Of a DNA stretch of 64,000 nucleotides, positions 11,501-21,899 are shown in pieces. The notes under the pieces are model-generated. The model had not been told where the DNA came from and searched no databases. It saw nothing but the letters and a program-made list of their open reading frames with translations. This stretch comes from Evernia prunastri. Its lineage: Eukaryota; Ascomycota; Lecanoromycetes; Lecanorales; Parmeliaceae. The stretch spans positions 7,581 through 71,580 of the forward strand of contig NKYR01000146.1 in assembly GCA_003184365.1 (NCBI GenBank), written 5' to 3'. Positions within the stretch are counted from its first letter, which is position 1. Every line of letters begins with the position of its first letter. Position numbers and translations under genes: made by a program.

Positions 11501-13845
11501 GACGTTGGCAGAGATGTCGGCATTATCAGAGATCTTAGCAACAACGGGACATTGCATATTTTTCAAGGCGTGAGATATGAATCCTTAGAAGGCACGACTC
11601 CAAATGGTATCAGCAAAGCCTTTCAGTATCAGAATCTAGAGCCTTGCCTGGCGAGGAAAGGCCAGTGCCAACCTTACGAAGGCGTGCCTGGTTGCACGAT
11701 GCAGCTTGACCATTGTGTTCTAGTGGAGGTGAAAAAATTACCGAAGAGAGCTGACTTCCTGCATCCTGTTCCTAGCGGTAACGCGAGATCTGATCAGGTT
11801 CCGGCACGTCAGCGTTTACGTGCGAACATGTGTGAGGTGAGCAGGTTGCCCTTCAGCTACTCACGTTTTGCGTTGTTTGTTCCTTCCATTCTCCACAAGG
11901 TCCAAGTAGCCATGGTTGTGGAATGCCTCTGCAATAAGGTCCTCTTCCCGCTGCAATTCCAAGATCGAAACCTTTTGACTACGGCGATAAGTGCTCCTTC
12001 AGCGCGTGAAGCTACAGACTACCAGCGCCTCGAGACGCTTGGTGACAGCATCCTGAAGATATTGACCTCATTGACACTCATGGCCGAACATGTCAACTAC
12101 CATGAGGGCATTCGTACGTACTTTCGTCGTCCATATATCCTCTTGTGGAAAACCGAGTCTCGAAACATGTATTCGGAGTGCCTACCCCATAGATATGTTC
12201 TAAGACTCACTGTACCCCTTGGACAGGCAATTCTGACTCTAAAATCTAAAACAGTTTCGCATAAAAAGGATCACATCGTGTCTAACGCCTCCCTTGCCAA
12301 CGCAGCCATACGAATGGGATTGGACCATTTCATCATCACTAAACCGTTCACTGGCCAGAAATGGCGGCCCCCATACAATGGTGGACTAGCTGCGAACCAG
12401 TCCGAGCGCACACGTGAGATGTCTACCAAGACACTTGCGGATGTTGTAGAGGCCCTGATAGGCGCCTCATATCTTGACGGCGGCTTACAAAAGGCAGTCG
12501 CTTGTCTCGAGATATTTCTGCCAGAAGTACCTTGGCCCATAGCTTTGCGCGCGAGCCAGATACTGTATGGAGTATATGACCTTCAGGTTCTGGTGTCTAC
12601 TCGTGTTTTTGAAGCCGAAAAAGTGATCTCGCATGAGTTCAACCTCAAACCTCTCCTTGTCGAGGCTCTCACTCATCCCTCTCATCATGGACCTAACACC
12701 AGCTCATCATATCAACGATTGGAGTTTTGCGGGGACGCCATACTGGACAACATTGTCACCACCACTGCGTTTGCCCGTGAGTCATGTTTTCGGAGCCATG
12801 TTTTCCCAATTGATTTGCGTTCTTGGTAATACACCTCTCAAGAGCCAAATACTTTCGGGACATGCCTCACGATTCCAAGTTGGTCCCAGAAGAGATATGC
12901 TGACTCCAGAAATCGTGAAGGTAAACCTCCTCTACCGACGCACAAATTGCACCTGATACGTGCTGCTTTAGTCAACGCTAATCTCCTTGGTTTCTTTTGC
13001 CTAAACCTTTCGGTTTCCATTAGCCGTTTCGAGGCTCTTGGCAACGACATTCAGAATATCTCCACCTTTGATGTACCCCGCCCCTTCTACTTATGGCAGT
13101 CAATGCGTCATGCCTCGCCGTCCATTGGCCTCGCCCAACGAGACTGTCTTGCGCGCCACGAGAATGTCCACGCGGCTATATCGAGTTCTCTAGCTCATGG
13201 ATATCATTACCCCTGGACCGCTCTAGCGCGGCTCCAGCCTCCCAAGTTCTTCTCGGATATCGTTGAATCGATATTGGGTGCAGTAGGTTACCTTTGCTGA
13301 TCCATAATCCCCCATATTGACCATGCTTTGGTCGAAATTCTGACTTCGACATTATTCAGATTTACATCGACACCCACGGATCTTTGTCCGCCTGCGAAGG
13401 TTTCCTCGAGCACCTTGGGTTGATGCCATACATGCGCCGGATCTTGGACAACGAAATAGCAGTACTACATCCCAAAGAGGAGCTGGGCCAGTTGGCCGAC
13501 CGAGAAAAGGTCCGATATGTCCTCGGAGAAGAAGGCGAAGAATGCGAGAAACGCCTGACTTGTACCGTTTTTGTGGGAGAGAAACCGATTGTAAGAGTCG
13601 GCGATGGTCTTAGTACCATTGAAGTGGAAACGAGGGCTGCGGATGAGACCTGTATTATCCTTCTGAGACGGAAGAGGTCAGATTCGGGCAGCGGAGAGAG
13701 CCGAGAAGTTGTGAGAGCAGCAAGGGCATACGCAAGAGGCGAGGATGACGAGACACTGAGTGAAGACGAGGCTCAAGACGGGGAAGGCCAGCCCAGGGGA
13801 AGAGACTACGATGATGATGAATTTATGACGGCCGATGAATGTTAA
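8536..13845 (+). CDS. dcl2: Dicer-like RNase III helicase (DCL2-type)
   Basis: Twelve exons (8536-8712, 8759-8787, 8836-8884, 8942-9124, 9178-9247, 9310-9445, 9545-9811, 9857-10672, 10732-12113, 12255-12776, 12921-13282, 13360-13845) give 1492 residues, the usual size for fungal Dicers. Domains in order: DExH helicase with MDTGSGKT (P-loop, residues ~60-67) and DEAH (~168-171); helicase C-terminal half with QRRGRARR (~505); Dicer dimerisation domain (~580-690); RNase IIIa (YQRLETLGDS, ~1005) and RNase IIIb (YQRLEFCGDA, ~1188), both with acidic residues in place; C-terminal dsRNA-binding-like segment (~1395) and an acidic tail. No clear PAZ domain is visible, as usual in fungi. Dicers cut long dsRNA to siRNAs for quelling and antiviral defence. 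DEAH plus 'TGNHP' favours DCL2 over DCL1. The acceptor of the intron ending at 12920 is the least certain join. Confidence 0.93.
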
Positions 13846-15031
13846 AGAGCAATACTTGGAGATCTAATAGACCTCAAACCCCTTATTGGTTACCTACATG
13901 CTTCAATTCTTATACTTTACATGACTAGAATGCGAAGACCAGGTACCAAGATCTGTGACTTGAGCGAGGAAATAGTAGACCTAAATCTGGTTCTCCCACG
14001 TCATGACTCTACAATAAAGTGCATATCATGGTCACATCGCCATACATTGGTCTGGACAATACTCCAAAAATACAGAGTTGGCAGGCATCTGGTTTGCAAT
14101 TTTTGATGCCCTTGAAATGGGCAATGTAGAAAGTCAAAAATCAACACAAAATTTCGAACGATGCCCAATATAGAGACAGCATACATCGAAGGGTCGCCCC
14201 TCTCCATCGAACTCGTACCGTTCAAAAGCCGTTCAACTCCCAGCTTTAACTGACAACCACTAAAATCATGTAGCTACTACGTAGCATTATCATTATGGAC
14301 CACATCAATCTTTCATTACAGCTTGGGGTTATGCCTAGACGTTAAGAGAGTAGATTATGATTGCAATTCTTTGATGTGTTACTGCAGATCGGTTAAAGCC
14401 CTTTCTTACGTCTTCATCAAAATGTGATAATGATTCTTTGATATCTTACTGCTGGCCGGTCAGAGCTTAGAGTTGAATGGCTTTTGAAGGGTACGAGGCA
14501 GACGATTCTGAACGTCGAGAACAGCTTCTAGCGATTGATACTTAGGCTGAGAGAATGCTCCCGACGGCGTCTGTCCCATGGTTACGGTCACCCTTAGATC
14601 TAGAGACAGATTGAAGCTTTACCAGCAGTCAGATCATAGTCTTGGGAAGGCTAGCACTCACCTATTCAGCTTATGTATTTCTGTTGTGACTGAGGTCGAT
14701 TTACTTGTGTCAAGGACGGAGTAATACCTAGGCAACAGGCGGATTTACTAGGAGGGCGCAAGTACCGTGGCATTCACAGTCGCCAGCGCAAGTTCCAAGC
14801 ATGATTGCTCTAACCTGTATGAGGACTTTCAGGATTCCAGAGTGCCTTCAAGCCGCAAGCTCATCAGCTCAAGATACTTGAGGAGAGTATACGGAGGAAC
14901 GTTAGTTGCCTCGGTATCTAGTTCAAAAATAAGTGCTTGCTATCAGTAGACAATGATAAGCAGTTCGCTGCGTCGACTGCTTCACAGAGGTGTGAAGGGT
15001 TTGAGGCAAGAAAGAATCTATCATTCGTCTA
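13846..15031. other. Intergenic between Dicer and proteasome alpha2 (convergent)
   Basis: No intact gene. It contains the Dicer fragment described separately and a diverged direct repeat (about 14352-14400 and 14424-14466, both containing ttctttgat and ttactgc). Short open stretches (13921-14106, 14767-14949) have no recognisable product. Confidence 0.5.
14821..14911 (+). pseudogene. Decayed fragment of the Dicer 5' coding region
   Basis: The 60 bp at 14841-14900 align without gaps to 8641-8700, inside Dicer exon 1 (the part encoding FKPRAYQLEMLEESMRRN), with 8 mismatches. Similarity extends left to about 14821 and weakly right to about 14911, roughly 87% identity overall. Several differences are G-to-A or C-to-T in the fragment, three of them in the RIP context (CpA/TpG to TpA). 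The copy keeps the same orientation and no further Dicer sequence follows it, so it is a broken partial duplicate and not a gene. Confidence 0.85.
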
Positions 15032-16390
15032 TCACAGGTTCGTAAGGTAATCCTCTATCTCCTGCTCAGAATTCCAGAATCAGCGTTATTCCTGTTAGAT
15101 ACTTCCTGCGATGCTAGCCATATATTGGAAACAAACACTGATAATTTGCTCCCAGAAGTGTGTCTTGATTTGGTTGCAATGCCGATCATATCATGCCTCT
15201 GGAAGTACGTACCTCTTTGCTCAGTTTTCGAAATCTAGGTCCGAGTGCCCCTTCGACACCTTCATACCCTAGTAGATCATTCGCAGGTGCTCCGACGATG
15301 CCTGTGTCATACTCATCAGCCTAATATGCAAACTCCTGCGGAGCGCTATCAATACCAATTTCGACAGTCTCTCCGTTCATCTCGCCCTCGATCGTTTCCT
15401 TCAATGTCAACAATGCAATATGCACCGCATCTTCAAGCTCCAAATCTTCCCTATATCTTTTCTCAAGGAAAGTTTTGGCACTAGTGGCACTTTTGCCAAT
15501 GGCTGTGGCTTTCCATGGAAAATCTAAAAGTTCTTTGAGTTAGACATTTCCCCTCGGAGATAACTATTGCATCATTGGAGTATTGCGACAGTCTGTATAC
15601 TCCCGCAAGGTGTCTCATGACTCCGAGTTCGGCAAGAATTGAGAAAGAAAGGCTTGAAAGGTGGCTTACAGCTACCACTGGGATCGACTTGGTACAGACT
15701 CGGACCGCCTTTCAAGATCCCCCCAGTCTTCCCACTCGCCTTCTTCTTCTCGGCATCCGTTTCTAGTCCTTCATCTGCGAGCTCCAGTGTCTCTGGCTCT
15801 ACTCCATCATCCCATCCTGCTATCAGTAGACTAACACCGTAAGGTCGTACTCCACCACTTTGCGTTGCTTCTTGCATCACGCGAGCAACATCCTGGACGA
15901 GAATGCGGGTTGGTGGATATTCATTGTAGATTCGCTTGTACCCGGTGTGAGACACTTTCCGCGCTTTGTCAACGAGGACGCGGTAGTCAGGACCCATGCC
16001 GCTGTAGACCATGCCAATGTTTGGGGTGATGAGGGAGACTTTGGAGAGGGAAGGAGGGTCGATGAGGGGCGAGGACGACTTCTTTTCGGTAGCGAGGACG
16101 ATTCCATTCGTTGCTGCGTCAAATATGAGCATATGAACGCTACTGATTTAAAGTCCCTTGAAAAACACCTTTTATACCCAGGGATGTGACTCCTTGGTTA
16201 ACAGCATTGAGGGCATATTCTGAGCGGCCCTTAGTGAAGTTCACAGTAGCAGCAGGATATGATAAGACTGTACCTATTTGCACAAGTTTGCCACTGCAGG
16301 TATGTTAGTAAAGACGCATGCGGCGAAGAGAGGGAACACAGCTTGCCTTGGAGAGAAGGTGGTAAGGGAGAAGGAGTATCTGTCAGCCAT
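15032..16390 (-). CDS. PRE8: 20S proteasome subunit alpha type-2
   Basis: Seven exons on the minus strand (16390-16347, 16293-16274, 16219-16169, 16113-15670, 15523-15356, 15301-15213, 15064-15032) give 282 residues. The start [55 protein letters not shown] and [14 protein letters not shown] are diagnostic of alpha2, a structural subunit of the outer ring of the 20S core that gates substrate entry. The model ends in [17 protein letters not shown], matching the family C-terminus. Two oddities: the first intron begins with GC (exon end CCAAG, then gcaagc), and about 35 residues (roughly 141-176, Glu/Lys/Gly-rich) sit between WDDG and YQVDPSG, where yeast and animals have a short loop. I think this is a filamentous-fungal insertion, although an unspliced intron is possible. 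Confidence 0.93.
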
Positions 16391-16846
16391 GGCGGCTGCT
16401 CTGTTGATATGATGAGAACAGCAACAGAGGATATGCTTTGTCAAGTCGTGGTAGAACGCAATTATCTCGACGCAGTCAATATGGAAGTGGGGTCGCGTTC
16501 ACGCACTGTTCCTGGAAGAAGGAAGACAATTGATCCTTGATACTGACTAGGTACGTGGTACTCAGGTAGAATTGCAATTGCGCGTTCCCTAGCAAACGCC
16601 GAAGATTAGACGCTGAGCTGAGTAATTAATTACCGGAGTACGGGACGACCTCCGTGCCAGGCTCCCAGGGTACTTAATCAATCAAGGGCCAAGAGAAGTT
16701 GCGTTGTTCATTGACCTGGCTTGCCCTGACAATGTCTCTTCCCATGCTTGTATTGCTACAACTTCTGTCGAATTTCAAGGAGAATGTGACTATGGGGTGA
16801 GAAGGCTCGTCTTAATTTCCGATTTGCTGCTTTATATAGGAACATC
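16391..16846. promoter_or_regulatory. Divergent promoter region of PRE8 and the RINGv gene
   Basis: The 456 bp lie between the ATGs of two divergently transcribed genes and must hold both promoters. I did not find a recognisable proteasome-associated control element. Confidence 0.5.
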
Positions 16847-17957
16847 ATGACCTCCACAGGCTTCAACCCAAATCCAGAATGGCATTGGCCACAAGACAAT
16901 CAGTCACCTGCTGCTCGCCAAGCTTCCCGTGGCAGATCACCCATGCCTGGGGTTTTTCATGAAGACCCAGCATCTGGGCCACATATGGATCAGCCGCCAA
17001 AGCCAGGGTCAAAGACCACTCCAAAGCCTAGGAAGCATTGGCCTTCAAGAACCTGCCGCATATGTTTCGAAACCGTGGACCCAACCTTTCATCCGCCTCT
17101 AGACAGTGTCCCCGAGATGTTCCAGTCGTCACCGTCAGTTACATATGAATCTCCTGATCCTGAAGCCGGTCGACTCCTGCGGCCCTGCAGGTGTAAAGGG
17201 TCATCGAGATACGTCCATGAAGGTTGTCTTCAAGCGTGGCGACATGCGGATCCGGACTATGGCAAGAGAAATTACTGGCAGTGTCCGACTTGCGGATTCC
17301 GATATCGACTAGAAAGAATGCAATGGGGCAGATGGATCAGTAGCACTGCTCCGCAAATTATGCTCACTTGCTTCATTTTCTTTGTGGCTTTGTTTGCTAT
17401 GGGATTCGTCGCCGATCCCATTATCAATCTCTATGTCGATCCATATTCAGTCATCTCGTCTGCGTCTTTTTCGAATGTTGGGGGCCGTCTTGAAACAATG
17501 GGCAAATTACCGAATCATTCTCCAAAACATGGAATCCTTATCGACGACGACGTCGCAAGCTGGACAGAGCATTTCCTCAAAGGACTAGCATCACTGGGAT
17601 TGTTGGGCTTCGTAAAGGTACTCTTCGCCCTGTCACCTTGGCAATGGTGGAATATTAGAACATCTGGAATCATGAATGGTGGCGTCCGTTCCGGTAATAC
17701 TGGTCGGGATCGTCTGGCAAGCATTAGCTGGGTGGTGGTCATAATCGGCATTACCACATTTCTTTGGGTAGGTGTTGTGCATCTGCAGTTGCTGTGTACG
17801 AAGCTGACAACGTATATAGGCGGTTTACAAAGGCGTCCGTGCTTGGAGTCGTCGAACTTTGGAAAAAGCCGGTGAAAAGGTTATGGACGTTGCAGCGGAT
17901 GACGACGACGAAGATGAGGAGGCTACAGATAAGAATGGCCACGCTCCTAGCTCTTGA
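16847..17957 (+). CDS. RING-variant (MARCH-type) membrane E3 ubiquitin ligase
   Basis: Two exons (16847-17767, 17820-17957) give 352 residues. A Pro-rich N-terminus precedes a C4HC3 RING-variant domain: CRICF, then RPCRCKGSSRYVHEGCLQAW, then YWQCPTCGFRY (about residues 72-155). Hydrophobic segments follow: IMLTCFIFFVALFAMGF, a second around GLASLGLLGFVKVLFAL, and a third at ISWVVVIIGITTFLWAVY. The C-terminus is acidic (DDDDEDEEA). The layout matches fungal MARCH-like ligases of the ER or other internal membranes, which ubiquitinate membrane proteins with an E2. The splice restores W-AVYKGVRAW. The substrate is unknown. Confidence 0.88.
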
Positions 17958-18601
17958 ATACTGGGTATGGCTAAATTGGGTCGGAATATGTCGAAGTAAG
18001 ATTTTACAGATCGTGTTTTCGCTAGCTCAAAGAGCACTGTCAACGAGGTCCAGAGCTTACTCGCAAGAATGCAGCAGCTTGAACTATAGATGACTTCTAT
18101 TGATCCGCTAATCGTTTCTGCTTGGTTTCAGAGGTCTAGAGAAGATCATTATGCTTAAAGGGTTTGGATTTCCATTTGCTTATCAGCCAATCTTAGCAAT
18201 AACGCAAAAACTTAAGTTGTCACGAAGTCTTTCAATGGCGTGCCAATTAGTCAATCTGCGAAGAGTTCGCCTTGTCGAGACACGAGAGATGATAGCGTCA
18301 TGCTATGCTCAGAGAGCTTCGCAAGCGTGGTCGTTCCTTTCCCAACAAAGCCATTGCTATTGCACTGTCTTGATGCAGCACGATCCATTCACGGAAATTT
18401 ACTGTTCGCATTAGTGGCAGGAATGGTAAATCGACCTCTCTATGGTTTGAATCAGTATTTATATGTATTGGTAGGTATTGAAAATTTAGAACACAATTTC
18501 TTGAGAACCAGACGTTGGATATTCACAGCAAGCATTTCATCAGAACATTGTATAATCTCATCTTTGCTCTGCTATTTGTGATATTCTTCAACGACAATAC
18601 G
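17958..18601. other. Intergenic between convergent genes
   Basis: Both flanking genes end here. A 113-codon open stretch (18240-18581, plus) has no recognisable domain and no clear gene context. I see nothing else. Confidence 0.4.
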
Positions 18602-20524
18602 TTACCGTAATATCATATGGACCAGTCGACCAAAAACCCCTCTGACCCTCCTCGGATCATCATGAGCCAAAATAAAGAGTACCGCCGTGCTTAAAGAGAA
18701 TGCTGCTTTCTCTTTCCAAAATTGCTGCATCCCGTGAGCTTCTGTTAATGATGTCCCAAGGCGAAGAAAGACTAACTTTAGCATCATATCTCCTTGGAAA
18801 AAGCGTAGCCAACGCCCTGGGTGCGACAAACAATGCCAATTCCACCCTCCGCTTCCCAGCTTCGATCAAGCCGGACCATCCGCATAGCACACAGCCAGCT
18901 CCCACACAAAGGCCCGAGTCCCACATCATAGGAGTGATAGTTTCCCGGCCGAAAATCCTAGGTCCGAGTCGAGTTCGTGATAAACATACGCCATAATAAA
19001 AGAGGCCAACAAACGCACCCAAGAATGCTGAAGACCGCACGGCGTCTTCACACGCCCTTCGAAACGCCCTGAATGACGGATTCCTTGCTTTGACTAGTAG
19101 CTGAAGTGGCAGATTCGTCGCCAGTGCAAATTGGACCGCCCGCGAAAACCGTACAGCAGCGTGCCAATGACAAGACGGGCCGGTACCCATGTGCACGATT
19201 TCGCAAGGAATAGGAGTCGTCTTGACGGGATCGCCCCAGGCTAGAGGCCAGCCATAGTCGCCACACATACTTTGCAGTATATGAGCTTGGCCAGTGTCTT
19301 TGCCGTAGATAAACTCTCCAGCATGGGCTTTGCGTAGAACGTCAATGAGTCGGGGATCTACCTGTGCGGCTTCACCGATCCACTTATTGTAGGCTCGCGG
19401 CAGGCGATCGGGGAGATAAAACCAGGCCCACATCTTCACGTTTTCGGAATTAGTAGTCCTTCTTTGATGTGAAGAAGGAGTCAAACGTTAAGGTTGATGA
19501 GTACTAGCCTCTCGAAAAAGGCCGCAGAACTCATTTAACTCATTTAGGGGTATAGATAAGGCAGGAAGCGCTTCAAGATGTAGACGTACCACAGTGCCGG
19601 AGCTCAAGGCGAAGATAACAGTGTCTGCATACTGGAAGATGGTTGTCAAGGTTGAAGAGGCGGGTGCTATGATAGCAAACGATGGATAAGAGTGACGATA
19701 AACGTTGACGACTAGGCTGTCAAGGGCGCGAGTAACGGCTAAAAGGGTGAGGTCTATGGTCTTGCCTGCCAAAATGGGTGGAGAAGCCTGGGAAACCTTC
19801 GAGTCGAGGATCTTGGCGGTTTTCATTACAAGAATGTTGGGGGCGTGTTGTTGCTGATCTTGTGCAGCTTGCTCTGAGTCCTTTCGGTCAACCTTGGCAA
19901 TGACCTTGTAATTGAGTATTTCCAAGCTGAACCAAGCAGAGATGACTGCGGCCAAGAACCGAGATGCTGTATTGCTCAACTTTTTCGATGGTATCTTTTT
20001 GCCGACGATTGGGATAGACGCACAGTGAAACAATAGGCTTAGAGGCCATTGTAGGAAGGTGTAGCCACCCACCAACGCCGCGCAAAAGGTGGGAAACCTA
20101 CGAACAGCAAAAGATCCTGCTAGAACGGAGCATAGCTGTTGCATAAGGACTGGATCAACAGGTCTTTCTCCACGATTAATACTGCCACCCAGATTGCCCA
20201 GCAAGCAATGGTCGTGTATTGCATATTCGAGAGACAACACAATATGCGAACGAGGAAGTTCCACTTACTGAGGAGAGAATGTTGGTCCTTGCCGGCTTCT
20301 TTCTATAGAGGAGGAGAAGGAGATTTAAAAGTCGAGGCGCGGTAACAGAGACATAAGCCAGTCCGTAGGCCCTTAGCAGTCTATTGTAAAAAAAAAATCG
20401 TGAGCAAAAGGACAGTTCAGGAAATCACCGCTACTTTGAGAATACTGGTCGTTTAAACTCACGGAAAGAACAGGCTTTGAATGTTTCGAGCCAAGAAGGG
20501 TTTGCGGATTGTTGCTCTCGCCAT
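18602..20524 (-). CDS. Multi-pass membrane protein, TMEM135-like
   Basis: Five exons (20524-20463, 20380-20269, 20135-19590, 19433-18777, 18724-18602) give 499 residues. Family-like signatures are RFPTFCAALVGGYTFLQW, then SSGTVMWAWFYLPDRLPRAY (the splice at 19590/19433 creates VM-WAW), LQSMCGDYGWPLAWGDP, PCEIVHMGTGPSCHWHA, SSAFLGAFVGLFYYGVCLSR and VELALFVAPRALATLFPRRY. This resembles fungal integral membrane proteins related to TMEM135, a peroxisome/mitochondria-linked protein in animals. The repeated Cys and Pro-Ser-Cys motifs between hydrophobic segments fit. The molecular function is not established. The N-terminal two exons are inferred from splice sites and hydrophobic leader content, so the start is less certain than the rest. 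Confidence 0.75.
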
Positions 20525-21899
20525 GCTGAGTATGTTGCTCCGATATGGGTGGCCTAATTGGGATCTAGCAGCAGGCGCAATACTGGCCTACGATGCTTTC
20601 AACCAGTTTTTCCTTTCCTCGCATTCCTACACGTCATAGGCATGGAAGCCAACGGTTGGATGAAAGCTGAGCTTCTCACACTCATCGCAAGAAAGAAGGA
20701 CAATAAATATGAAAATTCGGATATGGTGATGTCGACGTATTGGATGATTTGTGCGGAGTTCTAGTCTTCTACATAAAGCCTGAAGTTAGTCAATCATAGG
20801 AAGTATTATTGTCCATCGGTGCGTCAGAAGCCTATTAATTTAATAGTGAGATGATGCGCTTGAGGTGTACTCACTGGTATTGGTAATGAATGTTACGCGC
20901 AACGCCAAGTAAGGTACACTACTTGAGTACTATAACAATAGTAACAAAAGTAGCTGGTACTTCTACAATTGGCAATTAACGATCGGTTCCCCAGAGAAAT
21001 ATCAGTTTCTATCATCCACCTGCAGGCGGGCAAGGTACGACGCGTCTGAAGGAGGTTGGCACCGAGCTGTACCCAAGTAAGCAAGGTACTATCTACTTGT
21101 AGGGCCGCTTCCGAAAGTACCTTAAGGCTACCTAAGGTAGCTAAGGTACCTAGGGCTGCTACGAGCGCTGTCCAGAGCTTTTGGCGTCCACCTAGGTAAT
21201 CCATCCCGTGCTACCCGGCGACTGCGCTAGGCCGCTTAGCCTATATTCTCTCATTCACCATTTCTTCTCGACTTAACTTATCTAAGTGCTGGGGCGCTAC
21301 GAGTATCAGTAAGGATTCTTGCGAGATCTCGTTTTTGCTAGTTGAAAACTATAGCCAGACCACTCCTATGATTTTCGGATCGCTGGGAATTTTTGATTTT
21401 ACATCAGGCTCGAACACAAGGACTCGTATTTCCATTACTGCTTACCCTCCACGGATGATTGTAAGGAAGAGATTCAAATGAATGGTAATAATCGAATGGG
21501 AATAAAAGCTGTATAGAAGTCTCCCTCTTCTTGAGCAAGGTCGAGAGCAGTGACATTCATGAGATTAGGAATCTCCAGATGAGTACTCCGTACCTAGCTC
21601 AGGATAGATCGAAGCACTAGATACACTGCTCTCGACACGCTCCTTGCTTTCCACTTCCAAGGGCCTTGTTATTCTACATGGACTACAGAGTCTGGCCAAA
21701 AGATGTCATGGACCCCTAAAGCAATATCAACGGAAGGGCAGTAACGCCCTTTTTAACCCAGAAGTATGGAACCTCCTGTGACCGCACATTGCCCTTTTAG
21801 ACATCTATGTCTTGAAGAGACGAATCTCCTTTACGGTGAAAACATGACTCGCCCCAGACTCGCCCCATGCTGCACACGGGGCGCCGGTGCATGAACACA
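20525..21899. other. Long intergenic region with TACCTAGGTA-like motifs
   Basis: No gene recognised in about 1.4 kb. Between about 20900 and 21200 the sequence is crowded with AGGTAC/ACCTAGGT/CTAAGGTA words on both strands, a motif family that recurs in the other long intergenic stretches of this window. An open stretch at 20558-20764 is not supported as a gene. Confidence 0.5.

Noticed and set aside
12777..12920. Possible extra Dicer exon after TTTAFAR
   Set aside because: A reading with an earlier acceptor is open, but the acceptor at 12920 gives FARKPPLPTHKLHLIR, which matches Dicer better.
14767..14949. 60-codon open frame taken as a small gene
   Set aside because: It runs through the Dicer fragment in a different frame from Dicer and has no own family.
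18240..18581. 113-codon open frame between convergent genes
   Set aside because: No family, no splice continuation and no context; length is possible by chance.
20264..20264. GTG start for the TMEM135-like protein
   Set aside because: The stretch just before it is a gtaagt donor with a stop; upstream exons beginning with ATG at 20524 join in phase.
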